Source: Desulfoscipio sp. XC116
GTDB taxonomy: Bacteria; Bacillota; Desulfotomaculia; Desulfotomaculales; Desulfallaceae
Direction: 5' to 3'
DNA length: 64,000 bases
Assembly (NCBI RefSeq): GCF_039851975.1
Contig: NZ_CP156660.1
Span: 3,849,035 to 3,913,034, forward strand
The notes beneath the pieces were generated by a model. It made no database searches and was not told the origin of the DNA. It saw only the letters and a list, made by a program, of their open reading frames with translations. Shown here one piece after another: positions 17,658 through 25,864 of this stretch (within the stretch, counting starts at the first letter, position 1; each line of letters opens with the position of its first letter). The position numbers and the translations under genes were made by a program.

Positions 17658-19541
17658 TTAAATATGGACTTGCTTTCGTTGATCTATCCGGTTTTCAAGC
17701 TGTTTTTCCTTCAACCTCATCCGCATCTTCCTTATTGCATCATACGAACAGCGGCTTGAGGCATGACATGCTTGACAATTAAAGCAATTAAGAGATGTGT
17801 AAAGCCGTTTCAGAATCTCACGAGGCTCCCCGGCATGCCGCATAACCTGATCCCAAATATCACAGGTATAAAACTTATTCAAGAATCCAATGGCTTTCTC
17901 ATCCCCGATACCTCTCGTTAACGCACCGGCATAATCCCTCAGGCAGGCATAATAAGCCGCGTTAGCGTCATTACGGCTCTTCATGCGCGCGGCGACATAT
18001 CCGAATCCCCTGTACGCTTCATTATATTTGCCCAACCTGTAATAACAGGCGGCCAGCAGAAAATCCCAAGCCGATTGTCCGCCGGGAAAATCAGGCTTTA
18101 ACGGCAATCCGGCGCTAAACTCCAGACTGTTCTCAAGAGCCCAGTTCCTTTTATATGACATATATCTGACTAATTTTTGCACATCTTCTTCAGAGGCCTC
18201 AGGCAGCTTTCTGATGATATTTTTAACAACATCCAGAGTGCTTTTTTCTCTTAGCCTTTGGGTACCGAAATTAAAAATCTCACTGTAACCGGGCACAACT
18301 ATTTGAAAGCTGTGAAATCCCAGATATGAAACATCGCGAATCATTATTTCATGACCTTGACCTGCCAATTGGCTGATTGCATACTCTAAAAGCTCACCGT
18401 TGGTTTCCCCGCCATGGTCATTAAACGGAGTGAACTCATAACTGTACTTTTCGGAAAAGAACTGTTCCGGATACTGCCCTGACGCCACCTTTAAAATATT
18501 GTGCAGATTGTCCGGTCCGCCGACCTGCTCAAATCCGTTGGCAATACGGCAAACTTGGGCCGCGGTTGAGATATCCCGCCCCTGGAACATCTCGGTAAGC
18601 GTCCTTTCCAAGGCTATTTCGAACACCGGGTGAGCTCCGAACTTGACGACATAAGCCCGGGCATCCAGATTAATCAGGACAGAAGCGATAACCGGGAATC
18701 CGCTGTCCAAAGAGCAGTCTTTAATGATCAACTTGTAATTTCCCTTGCTTTCTATCTGCCTGATAATACCGTAAAGACGTTCATATCGGCGCAAATACCA
18801 TTCAGGGATGGTGGGAGGGGTTAATCTTTCAGTAATGATTCGCACATTGGCATGGCGTTCGAACAGCTCCGACAATCCCTGTAACAGCGCTTCCTCACGG
18901 GTATTCCCGGCGCATGTCCCGTTGCTGCCGTATATGGCTCTGAGAATGGATACCGGCATATAGTACAAGTCACCGGTCCGCAAGCTGCAAAATGGGATGG
19001 CCACAAAATCATGGCCGCAGCCCCGGGGTACGGCAAAACTCCACCGTTTAAGCAATGCATACCTCTCACCGATTGCTCCGTCAGGATCGAGAAGCCTTGC
19101 CGCAAGTGAACCGAGCATACCGCTTCCGGGCTTGATTTGCTCATCTTTATGCCTGATTATATCAAGCAACTTATCCACCCACGGGTTATCTTCCCGGGCC
19201 AGTTCCTTGATACCCATCAGTCTCTCGTCCGGTGCATAATAAAAGCCGCAGTGCTTCCACACCTCTTCATCATAATCGCCGGAATAAAGCAAGTCGTTCT
19301 GGATTCGCTCCATTAACTCCGCATAGGCACTGGCCAGAGCAAATTCAGACGTTGCCCCCTTGCCGTTCTGCCCCATACCTGTTCCCGCAATTTCCACCCT
19401 CAACGAGTAACACCCGTCGACCTTGGAGTCCGTCCATTTATCAATAGTGGATATCCCTAATCCATGCAAGATGTTTCTTATCTCATATACCGTGTCCAAC
19501 GGAGGAGTTTCTTTGAACTTGTTTCGCAGCAAAAAGCTCAT
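17658..19541 (-). CDS. YcaO protein 1 (E. coli YcaO subtype, C-terminal 4-Cys motif)
   Basis: 627 residues. The YcaO ATP-binding glutamates are in SAYAELMER (S71-R79) and GLSELFERH (~225). Stretches GSNGTCAGNTREEALLQGL and FGAHPVFEIALERTLTE follow the E. coli YcaO protein (RimO accessory, TPR-like tail), not azoline cyclodehydratases. The C-terminal region is TPR-like (LLAACYYRLGKYNEAY) and ends with C586-x2-C589-x2-C592-x5-C598, which E. coli YcaO lacks. YcaO enzymes phosphorylate backbone amides (azoline, thioamide, amidine chemistry); which applies here is unknown. ATG overlaps the previous stop by 4 bp. No E1-like partner, TfuA or flavin dehydrogenase in the cluster. Confidence 0.85.
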   Translation of the reverse strand: MSFLLRNKFKETPPLDTVYEIRNILHGLGISTIDKWTDSKVDGCYSLRVEIAGTGMGQNGKGATSEFALASAYAELMERIQNDLLYSGDYDEEVWKHCGFYYAPDERLMGIKELAREDNPWVDKLLDIIRHKDEQIKPGSGMLGSLAARLLDPDGAIGERYALLKRWSFAVPRGCGHDFVAIPFCSLRTGDLYYMPVSILRAIYGSNGTCAGNTREEALLQGLSELFERHANVRIITERLTPPTIPEWYLRRYERLYGIIRQIESKGNYKLIIKDCSLDSGFPVIASVLINLDARAYVVKFGAHPVFEIALERTLTEMFQGRDISTAAQVCRIANGFEQVGGPDNLHNILKVASGQYPEQFFSEKYSYEFTPFNDHGGETNGELLEYAISQLAGQGHEIMIRDVSYLGFHSFQIVVPGYSEIFNFGTQRLREKSTLDVVKNIIRKLPEASEEDVQKLVRYMSYKRNWALENSLEFSAGLPLKPDFPGGQSAWDFLLAACYYRLGKYNEAYRGFGYVAARMKSRNDANAAYYACLRDYAGALTRGIGDEKAIGFLNKFYTCDIWDQVMRHAGEPREILKRLYTSLNCFNCQACHASSRCSYDAIRKMRMRLKEKQLENRIDQRKQVHI

Positions 19542-21388
19542 AAAACACCCCCGGTATTAAAGATTTCAGCCAGTCTTTCCTGATTGATCGGATTGGCGGC
19601 ATACCTCTCCTTCAACACCTTAAGCACCTTCTCGGTCCCTTTGTAGCAGCAGTATTCTCCGGCCTGACAACTTTCGCAATCCCAACAGGTGAATTTAGGA
19701 TAAATGCGCTCAAAAACCTGCTCCGGCTCATGCAATTGGCGAATAACCTTTTGGGCAATTTCCAGCGGGTATATTTGCCGCAAAATAGCTTGAATTTCTT
19801 CTTGGGCCAAGCCGGCAGACCTTGCTTCGGCATAATCCGCCAGGCATTTGTAATAGCAATATTGCTCATCTTCACCGCCGTCATGAACAGCGGCCACATT
19901 TCTCAATACCCGGCAGGCTTCGTCCAATCTGCCAAGCTTGTACAGGCATACAGCCATAAGCAAGTCCACATCGGCTAAGCCGCCGGGCAGCGCTTTAACA
20001 AGCGGTCGCCCGATGATCAGGTGCATCCGGTTTTCCAGCAGTGAATACCTCTTAAATCGGATATATCTAACAACTCTTTCCAGTTCTTCATCGGAAGCCC
20101 GGCCAAGATTACCGATGGTTTTTGACATAGCCGTGTACGTCTTTAGTTCCTTGACCCTCATTAAGTCTGCAGGATACATTTCACTAAAACCCGGAACAAT
20201 GATTTGGTAACTGGGAAAACCAAGAAATGAAACATCCCTCACCAGCAGGTCATAACCTTGATCAACCAGAAGCTTAACCATGTGCTGAAGCATTATTTTA
20301 TTTAAACGCACATGACGGTCATCCATAAATGGCTTGAATTCATAGCTGAATTTATCTGCAAGCAATTCCGCGGGATATTGACCCGCACCGACTTTAGCGA
20401 TATTAACAGCGTTATCTCTGTGATAAAGGAATTCGTCCTTAAATCCTATTCTGCAGCTTTGGGTAAAGCTTTCAATATTTTGCCCCTGGAAGGCTTCGGT
20501 AATCGTCCTTTCCAGAGCAATCCGGAATGATGGGTGAACGCCCAGCTTCATACCAAAGGTACCCTTGCGGGTATCTATGATCATAGTTCCTACCACAGGG
20601 TATTTTTCCCCCAGGGAGCAGTCTTTTACCACTACCCGGTAGCGTCCGCTTTGCCGGATGGCCCGGATGATCCTGTACAAGCCGGGATAGTTCATCAGGT
20701 AACTGTCCGGTATGGTTGGGGGAGTTATCCGATCGGTAATCAGTTTTTTATTAACATAACGTTCGAATATTTCCGATAACCCCTGCACCAGAGCTTCCTC
20801 CGGGGTATTCCCCGCGCACATCCCATTGCTTCCATATATAGAGCAGTACATGTCATGCAACAAATATTGAATATCATTTCTTTTAATACTGTAAAACGGG
20901 ATAGTAATCGCGCCGGAGGGATAACCGGGGGGATTGAATACCGTCCAGTTTTTTATGCACTCCAGCCTGTCGTTACTTTTAATTTCAGGCATATGTCCCA
21001 TGGTCTCAGAAAGGACATAATTCAACATGTCATTATCCATTTCGGCTATTTCATTATAAGAGCAATATTTCTCATCAGGAGCAGCCACAAACCCGGCATG
21101 GGTTGCGGCCTCATCGGTTAAGCCGCCAAGATACAGTATCTTATTCTGCATACGCTCCATAAGCTCCGCGTAGGCACTGGCCAGCGCGTAAACCGGGTCG
21201 GTTCCCTTACCATTCGAGCCCATGCCCGTACCGGCAATAGAAACCCTCAGGGCATGGCATCCTTCAATTCCGGAATCTATCCAATCATCAATGGTCGGGA
21301 TACCCAAACCGTAGAGAATATTTCTTATTTTATGTACCGTATCCGCCGGTAAGGCATCTTTAAACCTGTTATAACTTAAATTATCCAT
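19538..21388 (-). CDS. YcaO protein 2 (paralogue of YcaO 1)
   Basis: 616 residues from ATG 21388, chosen because MDNLSYNRFKDALPADTVHK aligns with the start of YcaO 1 and because it overlaps the methyltransferase stop by 8 bp (ATGGATAA). ATP-site motifs SAYAELMER and GLSEIFERYV are present; FGMKLGVHPSFRIALERTIT matches the paralogue. It ends with the same spacing C568-x2-C571-x2-C574-x5-C580. The two paralogues are clearly diverged, so they may form a heterodimer or act in sequence. The four-Cys tail could hold zinc or an Fe-S cluster. Confidence 0.85.
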   Translation of the reverse strand: MDNLSYNRFKDALPADTVHKIRNILYGLGIPTIDDWIDSGIEGCHALRVSIAGTGMGSNGKGTDPVYALASAYAELMERMQNKILYLGGLTDEAATHAGFVAAPDEKYCSYNEIAEMDNDMLNYVLSETMGHMPEIKSNDRLECIKNWTVFNPPGYPSGAITIPFYSIKRNDIQYLLHDMYCSIYGSNGMCAGNTPEEALVQGLSEIFERYVNKKLITDRITPPTIPDSYLMNYPGLYRIIRAIRQSGRYRVVVKDCSLGEKYPVVGTMIIDTRKGTFGMKLGVHPSFRIALERTITEAFQGQNIESFTQSCRIGFKDEFLYHRDNAVNIAKVGAGQYPAELLADKFSYEFKPFMDDRHVRLNKIMLQHMVKLLVDQGYDLLVRDVSFLGFPSYQIIVPGFSEMYPADLMRVKELKTYTAMSKTIGNLGRASDEELERVVRYIRFKRYSLLENRMHLIIGRPLVKALPGGLADVDLLMAVCLYKLGRLDEACRVLRNVAAVHDGGEDEQYCYYKCLADYAEARSAGLAQEEIQAILRQIYPLEIAQKVIRQLHEPEQVFERIYPKFTCWDCESCQAGEYCCYKGTEKVLKVLKERYAANPINQERLAEIFNTGGVL

Positions 21389-22301
21389 TTCGGTCACTCT
21401 TTTCCCCGACAACCAGCGCATTAGCGCCCCCATGCCATTCCCAGATGAGGTTTTCTCCAATATTCCGGAGCAGATAATCCCGCCTGGCAAGCAGGAGCCT
21501 CAGATAGCGGTCACACTCGTCCCGGCTGAAATATTTTCCTGTCTCCCCCAGCTCCATATAGTTCAGCAGCTTTTGTCTTTCGGCTTCATACATGCCCATG
21601 ATATATTCCTGCTTCTCACCGGCAGGCACAGCCGCATTACTGAGAGAGAAAGCCTTGCCTATCGGATAAAGACAAACGTTGTTCAAACCGGCCTCGGCAA
21701 AGAAATGGGGTATTTCGGATGTAGGGAGCCCCCCGGTGTAATTTGACAGAGGATTAATTGATTGGTACATGTTCCATACTTTCGCTTCCAACTCAAGCAA
21801 TTCTTTATGCCAGGCGCACTCAACCGGGTAGTAGCCCTTATGCCAGGTCTGATTGACAAAAGACATGGCGGTGATGGATGCAATCATACCTCCGGGTCTG
21901 GTTACCCGCATCATCTCGGATAACGCTTTTTTCGGATCTTCCACACTGGTAAAAAAAGTATGGCTCACCACAATATCAAAACTGTTTTCGGTAAAGGGCA
22001 ACTTACAGGCATCCCCGACAATAAATTCAAAACTGCCCTTCACACCTTTATCTTGAACCGCCCTCCCGGCTTGCTGTATAAATACGGCATCGGTATCAAT
22101 GCCTGTAATTTTCAAGTTTTCCGCCCCATCAGCAAGATAACGGGCAAAGCAGCCTGTCCCGCAGCCTACGTCCAGCAGTTCCATTCCCTGTGTAATACAG
22201 CAGTATTTCATAATTAAAGGCCTTAAATCATCGCTCAATAATGCTTTTCTTGTCATTTCCATATAGGTGGGATTCTGAAAATATTTAGACCATCTCATCA
22301 T
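21381..22301 (-). CDS. Class I SAM-dependent methyltransferase
   Basis: 306 residues. Rossmann SAM-binding motifs LDVGCGTGCFARYLA (motif I, ~43-57), TGIDTD (II), VGDACKLPFTENSFDIVVSH (III/IV) and RVTRPGGMI. Soluble. 100 bp downstream of the precursor gene and overlapping YcaO 2. Likely an N-, O- or S-methyltransferase that tailors the peptide; the target cannot be read from sequence. Confidence 0.85.
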   Translation of the reverse strand: MMRWSKYFQNPTYMEMTRKALLSDDLRPLIMKYCCITQGMELLDVGCGTGCFARYLADGAENLKITGIDTDAVFIQQAGRAVQDKGVKGSFEFIVGDACKLPFTENSFDIVVSHTFFTSVEDPKKALSEMMRVTRPGGMIASITAMSFVNQTWHKGYYPVECAWHKELLELEAKVWNMYQSINPLSNYTGGLPTSEIPHFFAEAGLNNVCLYPIGKAFSLSNAAVPAGEKQEYIMGMYEAERQKLLNYMELGETGKYFSRDECDRYLRLLLARRDYLLRNIGENLIWEWHGGANALVVGEKSDRNG

Positions 22302-22401
22302 TCAAGCCCGCCTTCTGATGTAAAAACTGGTAATTAACCGCGACGGGCAGAGCGATTGCACTGCCCTGCCCGTTATCACGTTTAAATCCGGCCGCTCAAA
22401 C

Positions 22402-22713
22402 TTATATGGCAGCTGCGGCCGCAGGTCCTGCCGCACCAATGGTAGCGGTAACAACAGTAACTGTATTATCATCGCTCCAGCCGCCCGCCACTTGCTCCAG
22501 ATCGTCATCCGAAAGCTCGCCTTTGTTTTTCGTGATCGACTCGTTCAGCTTCTTCATGGTGGAAGTAAACTCATCAAAACTTAATCCGTCAACCGCACCC
22601 TTGGCAACCTCAAAAGCTTCCTCCGGGCTCTTGCATGCTTTCAGCTTATTCTGCAAAGCCTCATCCTTGCCCAGCTTTTCGATAAAACTCTTCATTGCCT
22701 CTGTCATGTCCAT
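22402..22713 (-). CDS. RiPP precursor, Nif11-type leader with Cys-free core
   Basis: 103 residues, RBS GGGAGGT, ATG. Leader residues 1-78 have the Nif11-like pattern (FIEKLGKDEALQNKLKAC, SPEEAFEVAKGAVDGLSFDE) and end ELSDDDLEQVAGG, a double-Gly site for C39 peptidases. The 25-residue core is WSDDNTVTVVTATIGAAGPA followed by AAAAI. It has one Ser and four Thr for dehydration, no Cys at all, and a poly-Ala tail. It lies directly upstream of methyltransferase, YcaO, radical SAM and LanM genes on the same strand. The only clear precursor in the cluster. Confidence 0.9.
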   Translation of the reverse strand: MDMTEAMKSFIEKLGKDEALQNKLKACKSPEEAFEVAKGAVDGLSFDEFTSTMKKLNESITKNKGELSDDDLEQVAGGWSDDNTVTVVTATIGAAGPAAAAAI

Positions 22714-22844
22714 AACCTCCCATTTTTTAATTTATCAATAGGTCTGACGACCTTATGACCGATGGAACCATTACTCTCTCGCCTTGCAACTGTTTATACA
22801 AAAAACGATAAAAAGTAGCACATAAAAATGCAAATATAATCAAT

Positions 22845-24002
22845 TTACCGGTAAACTTCATCGGTTACCATGATTAATTCAAACGGTATTTTAAAACCTA
22901 TTTTCCCGGCAACCTTGGCGTTAAATGCGATTCTCGGCGCGGATTGAAATGCCTGAGTTAATTCCCGGGGCTTAGCTCCTCTCAGACATTTTATTATAGT
23001 GTCGGCTCCGAAACGCCCCACGTTTAATTCATCCATTACAGATACTGTCATCAGTGCCCCGTTTTCGACTTCCACATTTCCCAGCTGTGAAAAAACAGGT
23101 ACACTATTTTTATAAAACGGAGTAAATAACTCCGGCAGCTTTGCGCTTTCCAGTGAAGCAATGGTAACAAACATGGCATCCACCCGGGGCGCCAGCTTGG
23201 CATATGCTTCCCGGACCTCCCGATAGTACCGCTGATAATCCTCCGGATTACGGGGTTCATCCACATAATACCGTACTATTTCAAAGCCTTTTTCCACAGC
23301 CAAGGCCTCAACCTCATTTACCGCCGAGTAAACCCTTGCTATATCGGAATCCTCGTAAACCATGCCCAGCTTTTTAAATTTCACGATGTCGTAAAACACA
23401 TTGAGCTGGCGTTCAAAACGATTCGGGTCCATATGAGCCCATACGTGATCACGTCCTGAATCTTGCACCGAATCAATAATCCCCGCCCGCACAGCATTAG
23501 AGGCGGCAAAAACAAAAATATCGGTATCATGGCGGCTATCGTTGCCTAATACAACGCCCGCCTCTGTCCCCATCACCACCATGAGATCCAAATCATCCGG
23601 TTTATTTAAACGCTCAATTATATCCGCATTATTGTCGCCTTTTTTTAAGTTATAAAAGGCATCATCCACAAATTCGATATAAGGGCTTACCTCCCTGGCT
23701 GCCAACCAGCGCCAGATATTCCTGGCGTCATTACTGTTGCCGACGCTGTCAAACCCTTTAAGGTCGGTGAGCCAACCCCTTTCATACAAACCATTAACAA
23801 TCCCCGCCAGCGTTTTAGAGTAAGTAATAAATTCCTCGCTTTCACAATAGCCGATTCGCCACTTGCCGCCGTCTTCTCCGGCAGCGGGAATAAGAGCATC
23901 GTCCTCACCCGTGGCCCGGGAAATATTAAAGGCAATTGACCCATTGAAATTCATGGTTAACAAACAAATGACAATGAAAGAAATTATTACTATTCTTTTC
24001 AG
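22845..24002 (-). CDS. ABC-type solute-binding protein without cognate permease
   Basis: 385 residues if the start is CTG at 24002. The frame is closed by TGA 6 bp further up, and only this codon gives a complete signal peptide (LKRIVIISFIVICLLTMNFN) behind GGGTGAGG. Without it the first usable codon (TTG 23963) cuts into the hydrophobic stretch. The mature part has the ABC_sub_bind/TrpX-like periplasmic-binding fold (KLGMVYEDSDIARVYSAVNE, VDAMFVTIASLE, FSQLGNVE). No permease/ATPase pair is near. It may sense a ligand or the product rather than import. Confidence 0.7.
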   Translation of the reverse strand: MKRIVIISFIVICLLTMNFNGSIAFNISRATGEDDALIPAAGEDGGKWRIGYCESEEFITYSKTLAGIVNGLYERGWLTDLKGFDSVGNSNDARNIWRWLAAREVSPYIEFVDDAFYNLKKGDNNADIIERLNKPDDLDLMVVMGTEAGVVLGNDSRHDTDIFVFAASNAVRAGIIDSVQDSGRDHVWAHMDPNRFERQLNVFYDIVKFKKLGMVYEDSDIARVYSAVNEVEALAVEKGFEIVRYYVDEPRNPEDYQRYYREVREAYAKLAPRVDAMFVTIASLESAKLPELFTPFYKNSVPVFSQLGNVEVENGALMTVSVMDELNVGRFGADTIIKCLRGAKPRELTQAFQSAPRIAFNAKVAGKIGFKIPFELIMVTDEVYR

Positions 24003-24078
24003 TGCGCCTCACCCTTCTCTGTAATTAGAAAAACAATTAGAAAAACGAGTTCAGCCCCGGCTTGTTTATCCCCTTGGA

Positions 24079-24813
24079 TCAACCTTCTTGAGATAAAATT
24101 CGATAACTGTGAATTTTTTTGGCAAACATTATTTTTATACCCTCTTCATCCTTAAACTGGGAGAAGCCCAGATATCCATTGTTTAATAACTCCCGCTGTT
24201 TTTCAAAAAAAGTACCGGGAACATGAATTGTGCTGCTTTTATCCAACCGCACAGGATTAACCAAATTTTTATATACAACATATCTATCCCATTGGCAATA
24301 CATTTTACATAATTTAACAATATTTAAGCCCATTGAGGTAACGGTTTTAATACTGGGATAGTTATAAGGCGATACTGTGGTAAACAAGTACCTGTAATTT
24401 TTTTTCTTTTTTGCCCGCCGGGCCAGCATACCCGCCATCCTTTTTTGCAAGTTATTTCCCCGCCAATCGGGATGAACCAGCGACAATTCCAGCTGCGCCA
24501 CATGCGTTAATTCTTGATCATCAAAACCAAGCTGCCGGGCCATATTATCCTCGCGGCGGCCGGGAAATAAAATTGAACAAACGGCGCACAGCTTACCCTG
24601 AACAAATAGCCCGATGCTCTCACCATTACCGTCCATTATTTCATAATGTTCCTCCGGAGTTAAGGAAACGCAGAAACTCTTGTTTTCCATTAAATTGATT
24701 ACAAAATTTTGCAAACCTATAACTTGTGGCATATCATCACGATCAAGAACCCTGATTATGTAAGGGTAGAGCTGCAAATCCCGGCGTTTAATTATTTCTC
24801 CCTTTTCTATCAC
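24079..24813 (-). CDS. GNAT-family acetyltransferase
   Basis: 244 residues, GTG start after GAGGTGG. Motif A of GNAT enzymes is visible as LELSLVHPDWRGNNLQKRMA, followed by YRYLFTTVSPYNYPSIKT and MGLNIV. Could acetylate the processed peptide N-terminus or give self-protection, or be unrelated metabolism. It is co-directional in the RiPP cluster, 76 bp before the solute-binding protein gene. Confidence 0.75.
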   Translation of the reverse strand: MIEKGEIIKRRDLQLYPYIIRVLDRDDMPQVIGLQNFVINLMENKSFCVSLTPEEHYEIMDGNGESIGLFVQGKLCAVCSILFPGRREDNMARQLGFDDQELTHVAQLELSLVHPDWRGNNLQKRMAGMLARRAKKKKNYRYLFTTVSPYNYPSIKTVTSMGLNIVKLCKMYCQWDRYVVYKNLVNPVRLDKSSTIHVPGTFFEKQRELLNNGYLGFSQFKDEEGIKIMFAKKIHSYRILSQEG

Positions 24814-25002
24814 TCACGCCAACCACCTCAAAAGTAAAAATCAACCATATTTACCGCGTTCTTGGCATATAATTGATATGCCGGGTGCACAACCAATTAT
24901 CAACTGGGAACATAAAGGTAATGCTCACAATCAATATCGCTGCTTTTTTATACAATAAAAGCTAATAAGTATCACAAAACAATTTCACATCAGCTTAACA
25001 GC

Positions 25003-25299
25003 CTATATACCGTCCTTTTTATCTAATATATCGTTCAAATTAACCCCACCGGCAACCATATCCAATTCATCATCCTCTATTTCACCGTTTTCCGGAATAG
25101 CCGACAGCATCTTTTTTATTCGGTTTATCCGCTCCCGGTTTTCCGGGGTATAATCCGCTTTCGCCAGCATCTGAGCAAGGAATAATAATTCTTTGTATTC
25201 TTCATCACAGCCCTCGTACTCAGATGAGCTGCCTGACTCCCCGGATACGATCTTGTCTATATCTGCAATGAATGACTCCAAGGAATGTTTATCGCACAT
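25003..25299 (-). CDS. Small protein ending in a GG leader-like motif
   Basis: 98 residues. The middle (EYKELLFLAQMLAKADYTPE, then NRERINRIKKML) resembles the helical body of small anti-sigma-like proteins. The end, EIEDDELDMVAGG followed by 13 residues VNLNDILDKKDGI, looks like a double-Gly leader junction (compare ELSDDDLEQVAGG in the precursor). The 13-residue tail has no Ser, Thr or Cys, so LanM cannot modify it. The start follows the sigma factor stop by 29 bp. It could be an anti-sigma factor, a signal peptide precursor, or both. Confidence 0.6.
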   Translation of the reverse strand: MCDKHSLESFIADIDKIVSGESGSSSEYEGCDEEYKELLFLAQMLAKADYTPENRERINRIKKMLSAIPENGEIEDDELDMVAGGVNLNDILDKKDGI

Positions 25300-25328
25300 T
25301 TGCTTTACACCTCAAATCACAATTTGGC

Positions 25329-25862
25329 TTAATATACAACTCCCTGCTCCTTTAAAATGTCCTTTAACTTTTTTAAGGACCTGTAGAGAATTGTTCCGAC
25401 ATTACTTTCCGTTATGTTCACCATCCGGGCGATTTGGCGGTTGGTTAGGCAAGCTCCGAATTTCAGCGCAATTACATTTCTTTGCCTGTCGTCCAGGCCC
25501 ATAATTGCCTTAAGAAGAAGTTCTTTTAATTCCCGGTCGATAATCAAATCCTCCAGCCGGTATTTTGATTCCACTTTCTCCAAGTCGATAGGCTCCGTAT
25601 GCCGGTTATTCTTCTTGAAGTAATTGATTATAGTATTGTTGGCTATAGTAAACAGCCACGTGCTGAACTTGCCTTTACCCGGGTTGTATGTATTAAACTT
25701 TACCAGCACTTTTTCAAACACTTCACTGACCAGGTCTTCCGCCGTACTAATGTCGCCTACTCTGTAAAGAATGTATTTGTAAACTTTGGGAAAGTATTCA
25801 TTATATACTTCGGAATATAAATCCGAATGTATTGTTTGTACGGGAATACCGTTAAAGTTCAA
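25329..25862 (-). CDS. ECF-type sigma factor
   Basis: 177 residues: region 2 (YFPKVYKYILYRVGDISTAE, DLVSEVFEKV, FSTWLFTIANNTIINYFKK) and region 4 (LDDRQRNVIALKFGACLTNR then QIARMVNITESNVGTILYRS). Lacks regions 1 and 3, so it is an extracytoplasmic-function type. Starts 2 bp after the preceding gene and is followed by the small GG protein, a position typical of an anti-sigma factor. Likely controls the RiPP cluster. Confidence 0.88.
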   Translation of the reverse strand: MNFNGIPVQTIHSDLYSEVYNEYFPKVYKYILYRVGDISTAEDLVSEVFEKVLVKFNTYNPGKGKFSTWLFTIANNTIINYFKKNNRHTEPIDLEKVESKYRLEDLIIDRELKELLLKAIMGLDDRQRNVIALKFGACLTNRQIARMVNITESNVGTILYRSLKKLKDILKEQGVVY

Positions 25863-25864
25863 TT

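Noticed and set aside
25003-25299. Second lanthipeptide-like precursor
   Set aside because: The 13 residues after GG contain no Ser, Thr or Cys, so LanM has nothing to modify; listed instead as a GG-ending small protein with a possible anti-sigma or signal role.
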